Assembly (NCBI GenBank): GCA_016839605.1
Contig: JAEOTX010000106.1
Span: forward strand, 1 to 37,616
Source of the DNA: Candidatus Thorarchaeota archaeon
Lineage (GTDB): Archaea > Asgardarchaeota > Thorarchaeia > Thorarchaeales > Thorarchaeaceae
Direction of reading: 5' to 3'
DNA length: 37,616 bases
This document shows, one piece after another, positions 7,288 through 14,903 of the stretch. The stretch's first letter is position 1; every line of letters starts with the position of its first letter. A model generated the notes under the pieces. It searched no databases. It was not told the origin of the DNA and worked only from the letters and a program-made list of their open reading frames with translations. The position numbers and the translations under genes were made by a program.

Positions 7288-7593
7288 TCAGTTGCACCAA
7301 ACTTGGACAGGTGGTTATATAGTTCAAATTGGACAGTATGATATAGAGTTGATCAATGGCAAGAACCACGTCAATGAACTAACTCTACAGTCGCCGCGAG
7401 TTGCACGGAGACAGAAAACGCCTGTTGGAGAGGTCGTTAGACATCAAAAGGTCCTGCACCTATGATGCAGTCCCGATGAATCAGGAACCGAACATCGATC
7501 ATGGAATGTTATGTCCAAGTCTGTATAAGTTTCGGGCAACGGTAATACCTACTTCCATATTTCAAGGGGCCCTCCTATACTTGGGTATAGAGT
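7288..7593 (+). other. Noncoding stretch with a repeated TTGGACAG element and TATA-like box
   Basis: No convincing gene is seen. CAAACTTGGACAG (7298-7310) recurs as CAAATTGGACAG (7325-7336), flanking the TATA-like TTATATAG at about 7315-7322. A second TATA-like CCTATAC is at 7574-7580, close to the next gene's ATG. A TTG-initiated 93-codon frame (7401-7682) crosses this stretch but lacks protein-like composition and an SD. Confidence 0.4.
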
Positions 7594-7941
7594 ATGACAA
7601 AGATACAGATTGTCAGGAGACCTTCTTTGATCAGTCCCCGGCACCTCCTAAGATACGTATTCACAACAGAGATGCAGGTTGAGCAAGCAGCAAAGATTCT
7701 CAATGAGATTGTGCAAAGCGATGGTGTAGTGATTGATTCAGACTGGCGACGCTTCGTTCTCTCTAGTCGAGGTCTCTATGTCAAAGTTATGAGGAAACTT
7801 AGAGACACAGGACTTGTTGAAAAACGAATGGGCGAGTTTAGGCTGGCAAATGATTTCTCCAGCTCACTTGGAAAGATGGCGGACTTTTGGACTCAGATTG
7901 TTGGCTCTTTTCAAGGTGGGGACCGGGCTATCGCATTCTAA
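7594..7941 (+). CDS. Winged-helix DNA-binding protein, 115 aa
   Basis: Residues about 27-92 read as a winged helix: helices around EQAAKILNEIV and FVLSSRGLYVKVMRKLRDTGLV, then the wing EKRMGEFRLA. A C-terminal helix KMADFWTQIV could dimerise. Archaea use many such one-domain MarR/ArsR-like regulators. ATG 7594 is the track start, but ATG 7672, just before the first helix, is possible because the TATA-like element at 7574-7580 would place a start site near 7602. The 3' end overlaps the convergent coiled-coil gene by four bases (CTAA read both ways), so the two transcripts are antisense at their ends. Fold is likely; targets are unknown. Confidence 0.65.
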   Translation: MTKIQIVRRPSLISPRHLLRYVFTTEMQVEQAAKILNEIVQSDGVVIDSDWRRFVLSSRGLYVKVMRKLRDTGLVEKRMGEFRLANDFSSSLGKMADFWTQIVGSFQGGDRAIAF

Positions 7942-9527
7942 GACTTATCTACCTCAACCTCGCCTTCCTTGGTCTTCATTTCACGTAGAGTGGAGACCGC
8001 CTTGTCTCCCTTCTTCTTCAAGACACCAAGCTTGTCATATTGACGAATCCATTTTGTCACGAGACCCACTGGCTGTGCAAGTGTCTTAGCCAGATCAGCA
8101 ATAGCTATTGACCCGACTTCATCAACGAGAATAAGCACTTTGGTATTAGACTCCATGCTCAAGACCTGGATGTACCTCTTTACCCTTTCATCAGAGATAT
8201 CTCTCTCTTCCAGGGCTATGTCCCGTTCCTTTTCCATGAGTCGTGTAGATTTCTCATAGGCTTCCTTTTGCATCTCAACTAGTGGAATCTTATCTTGAGT
8301 TGTCTTCAATTCCCCTTCTAAATCGTAAATCTGCTGTTCCATATCCTTGATGCCCTTAATTTTGTCTTGGACTGCAGTGAGTTCATCTAGTCTGGACTGA
8401 CTTTCAGCATCTGCAGCTTCTTTCTCTTTTGTCAAGCTCTCTGCCTGCCTCTCCAATTCCACAATCTGCGCTTGACTCTTATCTGCTTCTGCACGCTTCT
8501 CCTCAAGTGCCTTCTCGACAAGAGCTATTTTCGCCTCTATTGCTTCGTACTCAGCATCAGACTTAGTACTAGCTGTTTTAGCTGCTTCTGCTTCAGATTT
8601 GTAGACATCAAGCTGGCTCTCAGATTCCTTGTACTTCAAACGAAGGTCATTCGCCTCTGCTCTGACATTGTCAAGTTCCTCAGTACGTGCTTTGATTGAG
8701 GCGTCCTTCTTTGCAATATCTTGCTTCAGGGCTTCTACCTTATCGTCATATTCCTTGAGTTTTCGAACCATCTCCTCAGTAGCAGCATCAGTTGTCATTG
8801 ATTTGTCCACGACAGATTGAAGGGCCTTGATATCAAGTTCGAGCTTGGCTATCGCTGAATCTTTTTCAGATAGACCAGTCTGCAAGGACATTCCATCTTC
8901 TTCCAGAGTTGACATGAATGATCTAACAATATCCTGTTGCTCTACTATTGTGGTTCTAAGGTCGAGTTCCGATTCTCGCACTCTTTGAGCGAATTCCTTG
9001 AATCGCTCTTGTGTTTGCTCCACGATTTTATCAACCAGATCTCTTTCAAGTGCAGCAAACTCATTGTCAACAATATCTACGAAGGTAGCTTCGATGAAGC
9101 TCTTGAAGAACTTCATTCTAAGCCGCTCAACCATCTCTTCTGAAATTCGTGACTTGAGCTCGACAACCTTTCCTCTGAAGGTCAGTAGCTGGGCTGCAAA
9201 TACTCCCACTACACCTCTCTGCAATGATGAGATATCGGAACGAAGATTCTCCAGTTTTCGAAGAAGTGCATCAAATCCTGCTACAGCTTCACCAGCATCA
9301 AGGGGACTTTCTCGTCCTTCTGGGATTTCCATACCCTCAACAAACTCCAACGCCACCGCTGCAGCTGATAGCAGATCATCGCTGGAATCAACGGGCATCA
9401 TGACTGGATCAGATTCATCTAGACCTTGTGCCATTCCCTGTATGTGAACTTCATCTAGTGATGCTTCTTTGAGCGATTCTTGGAGTTTCGCCTTTTCTTC
9501 GTCGGTTAACTTCTCATCAGGAGCCAT
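7938..9527 (-). CDS. Long coiled-coil protein with C-terminal winged helix, 529 aa
   Basis: The first 95 residues are acidic. Residues about 96-190 look helical and globular, with aromatic and hydrophobic patches (FFKSFIEATFVDIV). Residues about 190-450 are an almost unbroken coiled coil rich in Ala, Glu and Lys. The C-terminus (about 455-515, RYIQVLSMESNTKVLILVDE through WIRQYDKLGVLKKKGD) has the helices and wing of a winged-helix domain. A coiled coil joined to a DNA-binding-type head suggests a chromatin, segregation or scaffold role, but no ATPase domain exists, so it is not an SMC. The closest named family is unknown. ATG 9527 is preceded by a TATA-like box at about 9572-9581 in the shared divergent promoter. 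Gene certain, function open. Confidence 0.8.
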   Translation of the reverse strand: MAPDEKLTDEEKAKLQESLKEASLDEVHIQGMAQGLDESDPVMMPVDSSDDLLSAAAVALEFVEGMEIPEGRESPLDAGEAVAGFDALLRKLENLRSDISSLQRGVVGVFAAQLLTFRGKVVELKSRISEEMVERLRMKFFKSFIEATFVDIVDNEFAALERDLVDKIVEQTQERFKEFAQRVRESELDLRTTIVEQQDIVRSFMSTLEEDGMSLQTGLSEKDSAIAKLELDIKALQSVVDKSMTTDAATEEMVRKLKEYDDKVEALKQDIAKKDASIKARTEELDNVRAEANDLRLKYKESESQLDVYKSEAEAAKTASTKSDAEYEAIEAKIALVEKALEEKRAEADKSQAQIVELERQAESLTKEKEAADAESQSRLDELTAVQDKIKGIKDMEQQIYDLEGELKTTQDKIPLVEMQKEAYEKSTRLMEKERDIALEERDISDERVKRYIQVLSMESNTKVLILVDEVGSIAIADLAKTLAQPVGLVTKWIRQYDKLGVLKKKGDKAVSTLREMKTKEGEVEVDKS

Positions 9528-9565
9528 GTCTATCCCTCAGTGGCCGAGCAAATGATAAGAGCAAT

Positions 9566-9615
9566 ACGTTAGGTATAAGGTTTGTGAGAATGTCCCCCTA
9601 GACCTTATACTTAAT
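9566..9615. promoter_or_regulatory. Mirror-image divergent promoter, inverted TATA-like boxes
   Basis: GTATAAGGT (9573-9581) and ACCTTATAC (9602-9610) are exact reverse complements 20 bp apart. Read outward, each strand shows the same ACCTTATACYTAA, a TATA-like element pointing left toward the coiled-coil gene at 9527 and right toward the ATP-grasp gene. A further TATA-like TTATAATC lies at about 9670-9677 on the plus strand and could be the main promoter of the right-hand gene. Confidence 0.5.
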
Positions 9616-9733
9616 CTCTAAGGCCCTATGCCGGCTTTCATGCTGGCCGAGTAAAGCTGGATGGAGCGGTTATAATCTATTTTGCTTGTGGAATGAAAGC
9701 GCTTATGAGAGTCCTTTGAATCACCATGCATCG

Positions 9734-10957
9734 ATGACAGCAAACTCTTCTCTCCTCAGAGGAAAGACGGTAGCAGTGCTAGGTTTCAATGCCAGACCGA
9801 TTGCTTGTTCAGCTAAAAGAGCAGGGGCACGCGTCATTGTTTCTGATTATTGGGGTGATGAAGATCTCGATGCATGCTCATCAAAGTGGACGGCAATTTT
9901 GACACCGATTCCTGGGAAGCGACAAAGGGCGCCCTTAGAGAAACGAGTTCATGTTGGTTTGGTTGAAAACCTAATAGAAACCATAGAGCAGGAGGATATA
10001 GACCATCTGTTTGTGGGGAGTGGGTTCGATGATAATACTCATTCACTAGCGAAATTGGAGAAGAGGACTGCAATCACTGGTAACTCGACAGTCCAGATGC
10101 AAAAAGCTCGAGATCGATTGACTATTGAAAAGCTGGTTGAAAGTCAGGGTCTACATATTCCCACAAGCTTGATCGCAAGAACACTCGATGAGGCATATGC
10201 AAACTGCGATGAACTTGGCTACCCCTGTGTTATACGCCCTCCCTTATCTGGTGGTGGAAGTGGAATCTCTCTTGTTAGTGACCCGAGTCAGGTGGAAGCA
10301 GCCTGCTGGCGATTACAGGCTGAAATAGAATCCCCCGAGGTGATTGTCCAGCAATACATTGCAGGCTCTGATGGATCTTCCTGTGTGCTTTCAACAGGTA
10401 CCGAGTCTGTAGTTCTATCCGTTCAAGGCCAGCTTATTGGCATGCCATCAGCAGGGAGGAATTGTGACTTCGTCTATTCTGGTAATTATACACCTATGCA
10501 TTTGTCTAATTCTGTGAAACAACTGATTGTGGATAGTAGCGAATTGATATGCACAACTCTCGAACTTCAAGGTACAAATGGGATTGATTTTGTTGTCGAC
10601 AAGCAGGAGAGAGTGTGGTTTCTAGAGATTAATCCTAGATTTCAAGGGACGTTGGAAATGCTTGAGCGAGGTGGAGGCATATCGGTAACTGAATTACACA
10701 CTGCTGTGTGCAATGGAATTCTTCCTACAGACATTCCTCCATTCTCACCTTCGATAAAGCTTGTAGTCTTTTCTAGACGAAATGGAAAGGTTCCTGATTT
10801 GAGTAAATATGAAAACACAGTGGACCGTACACCAAAGGGTGTTGTTGTGAATAGAGGTGATCCTGTGTGTACTGTGATAAAGACCTCTGCAACACTCTCA
10901 GACTGCTATGATAGTGCCCTGTCTGTTTCAAACGCTATACAACTTGCTATCAAATGA
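9734..10957 (+). CDS. ATP-grasp superfamily ligase, COG2232-like
   Basis: A Rossmann-like N-terminal domain (KTVAVLGFNARPIACSAKRAG) is followed by an ATP-grasp fold. PPLSGGGSGIS (about 169-179) is the glycine-rich nucleotide loop, EVIVQQYIAG the hinge region, and EINPRFQGT (about 298-306) the Mg-ATP ligand motif. These enzymes join a carboxylate to an amine or similar nucleophile through an acyl-phosphate. The layout resembles the archaeal 'predicted carboligase' group COG2232, whose substrates are mostly unknown. A TTG start at 9686 is possible, but the TATA-like box at about 9670-9677 would put transcription near 9697, so ATG 9734 is preferred (407 aa). No neighbour identifies the substrate. 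Family is sure, reaction unknown. Confidence 0.78.
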   Translation: MTANSSLLRGKTVAVLGFNARPIACSAKRAGARVIVSDYWGDEDLDACSSKWTAILTPIPGKRQRAPLEKRVHVGLVENLIETIEQEDIDHLFVGSGFDDNTHSLAKLEKRTAITGNSTVQMQKARDRLTIEKLVESQGLHIPTSLIARTLDEAYANCDELGYPCVIRPPLSGGGSGISLVSDPSQVEAACWRLQAEIESPEVIVQQYIAGSDGSSCVLSTGTESVVLSVQGQLIGMPSAGRNCDFVYSGNYTPMHLSNSVKQLIVDSSELICTTLELQGTNGIDFVVDKQERVWFLEINPRFQGTLEMLERGGGISVTELHTAVCNGILPTDIPPFSPSIKLVVFSRRNGKVPDLSKYENTVDRTPKGVVVNRGDPVCTVIKTSATLSDCYDSALSVSNAIQLAIK

Positions 10958-10958
10958 A

Positions 10959-10972
10959 TCTAATGCATTAGA
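10959..10972. repeat. Perfect 14-bp palindrome
   Basis: TCTAATGCATTAGA begins two bases after the stop of the ATP-grasp gene and lies about 25 bp before a TATA-like GTATATC (about 10996-11002) that precedes the zinc-ribbon gene. It could be an operator for that gene; a terminator is less likely as no T-run follows. Confidence 0.4.
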
Positions 10973-11053
10973 CTGGCAGAAGGAGATTCAGCAAATGTAT
11001 ATCTGGACCCATGCATATTGAATAGGTTGTAGAGGAGCCAGAAGGTGTGACCC

Positions 11054-12121
11054 ATGAGGGTTTGCCCAAAATGCAACAAATCAAATCTGCCCACTAGAAA
11101 GTATTGTATCCGCTGCGCTGCGTCACTAATTGTCCCGCCTAAGAAGAGGGCTGCCGTAGATGAAGCACCAAAGCCTGAAGTTCCCGAGATTGGTCGTGTA
11201 ACCACCGCAGCGTCTATGGCTCGCCAAGCTGCTGAGTCAGCTGCACCACCTCCGACTACCGACGATCAATGGGTGAAACCGAGTGAGGTCTCTCGTGATC
11301 GAGTACGCACAGCATCAGGAGGAGCGCGGAAGACAGAACTGGAGAAAGCTCAAGAGGCTTTTGCTAGAGCAGAGGATGTCGGAATTGACGAGGATGGTAC
11401 AGGGATTATAGAGACCCGTATGTTGCGTGCCAGCGAGGTCAGAGAACTGCTGGAAAGCGCTTCCACTCATGCTACTCCCGAAGTTCCAGCACCTATGATG
11501 ATGGAGGGTTCAGAGCCCTTAACTCCCGAAGAAATGGAACTCATGCAACCGACAATGCCTCAGCCTCAAGCATTAGAAGAACAGATTCTAGGTACAAAAT
11601 CGGCTTTTGTTGCACCAGATGAAGAAGTGACTCCTCAACCGGAAAAGCAACTGGACACAGACGTTTCCGCCGGATTCAGTTCAGCAAGATATGAAGAAGC
11701 AGATGAAGAACCCGGGATAAGGATGCCTGACACTTTGCCCACAGTGACTGCGGAAACTCTGGCACCTCAGCCCACTCCAACGGCAACTCCTCAGCCCATT
11801 CCAACAACAGTGCCTCAGCCTTCCACTTCCGAAGAAACGATAACTCCAGTATCGACAGTAAAGGATGAACTAGATCATGTCACTATTTGTCACAATTGCG
11901 GAGAAGCGACCAATATCGACCAGTTTGAGTATCCGGTTGAGGTCTATAGCGCAATGGGTGCAGCCCGCCTCAAACAGGCTCGATTCTTGGTTGTGCAGGG
12001 AAAATCAGACCGTGCCAATGAGAGTCTTCGGATTGCAAGGAGTCTATACAAGAAAGCTGGTGATGAAACCGGACTCAATGAAACCAAGAGGCTTATCGAT
12101 TCTCTTGCACGAGGCGGCTAA
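11054..12121 (+). CDS. Zinc-ribbon protein with Pro/Gln linker and C-terminal helical repeat
   Basis: Cys4, Cys7, Cys18 and Cys21 (CPKC...CIRC) form an N-terminal zinc ribbon. Residues about 30-270 are low-complexity, rich in Pro, Glu, Ala and Thr. They include three tandem PQP-containing units (about 232-255) also visible as a DNA repeat near 11764-11822. At 279-282 a half zinc ribbon CHNC appears with no second Cys pair, followed by two helices (about 300-350) with TPR-like Ala/Leu spacing. This looks like an adaptor holding binding modules on a flexible arm. ATG 11054 has GGTGTG upstream and a TATA-like box at about 10996. It overlaps the convergent isomerase-like gene by four bases. Function not identifiable. 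Confidence 0.72.
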   Translation: MRVCPKCNKSNLPTRKYCIRCAASLIVPPKKRAAVDEAPKPEVPEIGRVTTAASMARQAAESAAPPPTTDDQWVKPSEVSRDRVRTASGGARKTELEKAQEAFARAEDVGIDEDGTGIIETRMLRASEVRELLESASTHATPEVPAPMMMEGSEPLTPEEMELMQPTMPQPQALEEQILGTKSAFVAPDEEVTPQPEKQLDTDVSAGFSSARYEEADEEPGIRMPDTLPTVTAETLAPQPTPTATPQPIPTTVPQPSTSEETITPVSTVKDELDHVTICHNCGEATNIDQFEYPVEVYSAMGAARLKQARFLVVQGKSDRANESLRIARSLYKKAGDETGLNETKRLIDSLARGG

Positions 12122-12909
12122 GCTTCCAGCCAGATTTTCATGAACTTGTCACGTTCATCACGGAATTTCTCCGGGTCCTTGCACATCATTAGGAACTTGC
12201 CTGAGTACCCATTTTCCTTTAACTCTCTGAAGATTGGTTCGAATTCTATTTCTCCCTCTCCGATGGGGAGATGCTCGTCGTATTCTCTTGCAATGACCAA
12301 TAGCTCTTCATGAGCAACTTCCCTCTCGCGTCTGAGGTCTCTGACCTTGCTTACCATTTGTGCTCCATGATTGTCATGCACATTTACGACGGCAATGTGA
12401 TCGTAGAATGATTGAATCACATCCAACGCTCTGTTCCTTGTGGCCATAATTTGTCCGTGCCCAATGTCAAGCGCTATTTTCATGTCAGGGCATCGCTCAA
12501 ACAAAAGAGTCAGCTCTGTGTAGTATAAGCCAAGTGTTTCTACCGCGAGCTGAATGCCGCTCTCTTTTGCGGTATCGCACAAAAGTGGTACCCACTCAAG
12601 AAATGAATCAATCTCATCATCACTGTAGAATAGCGTTGAGAGTGCGGTATGCGTGGTGACTAATTCAGCACCGACCTCTGCACCTACGTCGATATATGGC
12701 ACGATCTCTCTGGGAAAGTCCATTGGCCTCCAGCAGGGGTCACTGGGCAGATGCAGAGTTGGTGTGATGCTGGAATCCTCTAGAATCCTTCTGACTTCCC
12801 GGAAATCCAGGCTGTAGTTTAAGTCCATTCGTAGATCAATAAATTCTGGGTTGAAAGAAATACCCCTCTTCACCTGATCTATGTGTCTTGCGAATGTTCC
12901 TATCTCCAT
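12118..12909 (-). CDS. Sugar phosphate isomerase/epimerase-like TIM barrel
   Basis: The 263-aa product has the xylose isomerase-like/AP endonuclease IV-like barrel pattern. Candidate metal ligands fall at strand ends: Glu124 (VETLG), Asp148 and His151 (ALDIGHG), His178 (VNVHDN) and Glu218/Glu220 (PIGEGEIEF, the last-strand signature). Family members isomerise or epimerise sugars or inosose, or cleave abasic DNA; the GEGEIEF ending favours the sugar type. GTG 12921 is open, but ATG 12909 gives the family-typical MEIGTF start. A TATA-like stretch lies near 12989-13003 on this strand. No sugar genes are adjacent, so the substrate is unknown. Confidence 0.75.
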   Translation of the reverse strand: MEIGTFARHIDQVKRGISFNPEFIDLRMDLNYSLDFREVRRILEDSSITPTLHLPSDPCWRPMDFPREIVPYIDVGAEVGAELVTTHTALSTLFYSDDEIDSFLEWVPLLCDTAKESGIQLAVETLGLYYTELTLLFERCPDMKIALDIGHGQIMATRNRALDVIQSFYDHIAVVNVHDNHGAQMVSKVRDLRREREVAHEELLVIAREYDEHLPIGEGEIEFEPIFRELKENGYSGKFLMMCKDPEKFRDERDKFMKIWLEA

Positions 12910-13130
12910 GGAAGACCACACAAACGGTTCAAATTGGCTGGCTTTTGTTAGTTTTGGTCCGACGTTGCGGAAGCTCTCTCTCGAACCAAATCAGGCATAT
13001 TTATTGCTTGGAAAAGCATAACCCCATCGAGCTGCGTAAGCATTATATGACTCAAATGAAGTCGTTTCGTAAATAGGCCTAATCGTGGAGCGTATCAGAC
13101 CTGCCGGATAGTATCTCATACCTGTTCAAA

Positions 13131-13637
13131 TTGGTCTTCCTTGGTGAGGGGGCAGTTGGCAAAACAAGTCTCGTTGGTAGGTATGTGTATGATTCATTCG
13201 AAGGTGACTATCTAGCGACCATTGGCACGGACATACATGTTAAGACCGTTCAGTTAGAAGATACGATGGTTAAGCTCGTCGTGTGGGACATTGCAGGCCA
13301 AGATGACTTCGCCCAGCTGCGAAAGGCTTACTACCAGAATGCCAGTGGTGCATTCTTCGTCTTTGACTGCACGCGACCGGATACTATTGCGAGAATCGAA
13401 GAATGGGTCGAGGCACTCTACGGTGTGACCAAGCAAATCCCGCTGGTACTCGTCGAGAACAAGATTGACTTGAAGAGTAAGATTGAATCCGGGCAGATAG
13501 AGAAGCTTGTCAAGAAGCACGGTTTCACGCATGTCCAAACAAGTGCAAAAGAGGACACAAATGTCGAAGAGGCATTCAAACAGATGACTCGAGAAATCCT
13601 CGAGAAGACTAGAGGAAAAGGTACCGCTACAATGTGA
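13131..13637 (+). CDS. Ras/Rab-like small GTPase; 5' end probably frameshifted
   Basis: All G motifs are present: P-loop GEGAVGKT (5-12), switch I Thr30, DIAGQ (53-57), NKID (110-113) and TSAK (137-140). The protein would bind and hydrolyse GTP as a switch. There is no C-terminal prenylation Cys. The only in-frame canonical start is TTG 13131, which removes the first residues of strand 1, although the frame upstream still encodes fitting residues (SYLFK). GTG 13085 in another frame reads MERIRPAG before a stop at 13109. Dropping one G from 13106-13107 would join it to give MERIRPADSISYLFKLVFLG, a normal N-terminus. A TATA-like box at about 13044-13051 supports a start downstream of about 13070. 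The second GTPase follows 61 bp later. Confidence 0.85.
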   Translation: MVFLGEGAVGKTSLVGRYVYDSFEGDYLATIGTDIHVKTVQLEDTMVKLVVWDIAGQDDFAQLRKAYYQNASGAFFVFDCTRPDTIARIEEWVEALYGVTKQIPLVLVENKIDLKSKIESGQIEKLVKKHGFTHVQTSAKEDTNVEEAFKQMTREILEKTRGKGTATM

Positions 13638-13698
13638 CACCAGAGGTAAGCGGAAGGTTAACATGTGAAATATACAATATGGCGAGGGGAGTGCCGCC

Positions 13699-14211
13699 AT
13701 GAGTGAACCCGACTTTGTCTACAAAATCGTCTTTCTAGGGGAGTCTGGAGTTGGTAAGACTTCACTAGTGCAGAGATTCGTATACGACAGTCTGAGTCCC
13801 GAGATGGCGCAGACCATTGGCGCCGTTTTACATGTGAAGACAATCGAACTCGAAGATACGAACTACAAGCTGATAATTTGGGACCTTGGTGGTCAAGAAT
13901 CTTTCAGGCAATTGCGTCAGCAGTTTTGCACTAACGCGAGTGGTGCATTCTTTGTTTTTGATCGTGGGCGTCCAGAAACACTTGGCACCATCGATACGTG
14001 GCTACAATCACTTTATGCCTCTGCTGGGAATGTTCCCACTGCGGTCATAGAGAACAAGATAGACCTTGACCCAGTCTTTGACCAGAAAGCTGTCCAAGCT
14101 GAGATCGACAAACGCAGTCTGAAACTGATGCAGACAAGTGCCACTGAAAGCCTGAACGTGGATAAGACCTTCCAGGATCTTGTACGGACCATCCGTGCTC
14201 GTAAGTCCTAG
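13699..14211 (+). CDS. Ras/Rab-like small GTPase, second of tandem pair
   Basis: Complete G domain of 170 aa: GESGVGKT (14-21), switch I Thr39, WDLGGQ (61-66) with the catalytic-position Gln66, NKID (119-122) and G5 as TSAT (146-149) where most relatives have SAK. It resembles its upstream neighbour throughout, including the unusual shared GAFFVFD strand, so the two arose by tandem duplication. There is no lipid-anchor Cys; the tail ends in a basic RARKS. ATG 13699 is preceded by GAGGGGAG. The gene ends in CTAG shared with the convergent phoU stop. Small GTPases of this kind are abundant in Asgard archaea. GEF/GAP partners are not visible here. Confidence 0.9.
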   Translation: MSEPDFVYKIVFLGESGVGKTSLVQRFVYDSLSPEMAQTIGAVLHVKTIELEDTNYKLIIWDLGGQESFRQLRQQFCTNASGAFFVFDRGRPETLGTIDTWLQSLYASAGNVPTAVIENKIDLDPVFDQKAVQAEIDKRSLKLMQTSATESLNVDKTFQDLVRTIRARKS

Positions 14212-14894
14212 TGTGGAGCATCTGCCGAGCTCCCTTTGTAGGCCAGGCCCAGTTTCTTCTTTTCCCCAGTGACCATGTATACAGCCCTCTCAGCTATGGC
14301 AAAAGCTTGGTCTGCCGCACGCTCACAATATCTTCCAACAATGACATAAAACATCGCCATGGTCGTGATGTCTTTTCTTTTTCTCAGGTATTCGATAATT
14401 TCCTCAAACATCTCTGAGGTTTCCCGATCGCTGTCAGCTTCCATCTTTTCAAGATCATCGAGGTGTGAGAGGTCATTGTCCAGAACTCCTTTCATTGCTA
14501 TTTCAAGCGTCTTTTTCGCCAACTTAGCTACATAGGGCAAGGACTGCAGTTCCTTGAAATGCTCCAAGTCTTTACATAGCTTGACGATATGTGCTATCTT
14601 GTAGGCGTATCTGCCGACACGGTGAAGATGATGTGCAACCTGCAGATAGGTCGCGAGTCTTCGGAGGTCAGATGCAACTGGCTGTCTTCTTGCAATGGTC
14701 TCGAATACCTTGGCTTCGACCTTCATGGACAACTCCTCTATCTGCTGGGAATTCCTTTTGACCTCTGCTGCCACTTCCTGATCCAGAAGCTCGAATGCCT
14801 TCATAGCTTTCATGAAAGCTCCAGATGAGAGTGCATGGAGTTCCTTCAATCGATTGCCAATTTCTTCAATGTGAATCTCTAACTGTGTTCGCAT
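14208..14894 (-). CDS. phoU: PhoU-family phosphate uptake regulator
   Basis: All-helical protein of about 228 aa with two PhoU three-helix repeats. Characteristic patches are SSGAFMKAMKAF in the first half and the GRYCERAADQAFAIAERAVYMVTGE ending, here split across residues about 188-212. PhoU dampens Pst transport and phosphate signalling in bacteria and archaea and binds metal clusters. GTG 14903 abuts the pstB stop, but ATG 14894 with GGTGAG ahead is the better start. It is the last gene of the pst operon. No PhoR/PhoB pair is present in the window. Confidence 0.92.
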   Translation of the reverse strand: MRTQLEIHIEEIGNRLKELHALSSGAFMKAMKAFELLDQEVAAEVKRNSQQIEELSMKVEAKVFETIARRQPVASDLRRLATYLQVAHHLHRVGRYAYKIAHIVKLCKDLEHFKELQSLPYVAKLAKKTLEIAMKGVLDNDLSHLDDLEKMEADSDRETSEMFEEIIEYLRKRKDITTMAMFYVIVGRYCERAADQAFAIAERAVYMVTGEKKKLGLAYKGSSADAPH

Positions 14895-14903
14895 AGCGCT
14901 CAC

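Noticed and set aside
7455..7500. Box C-like TGATG near CTGA-like strings, possible C/D guide RNA
   Set aside because: Boxes are incomplete and spacing does not fit.
7401..7682. 93-codon TTG-started frame
   Set aside because: No SD, overlaps the winged-helix gene in another frame, and shows no recognisable fold; treated as noncoding.
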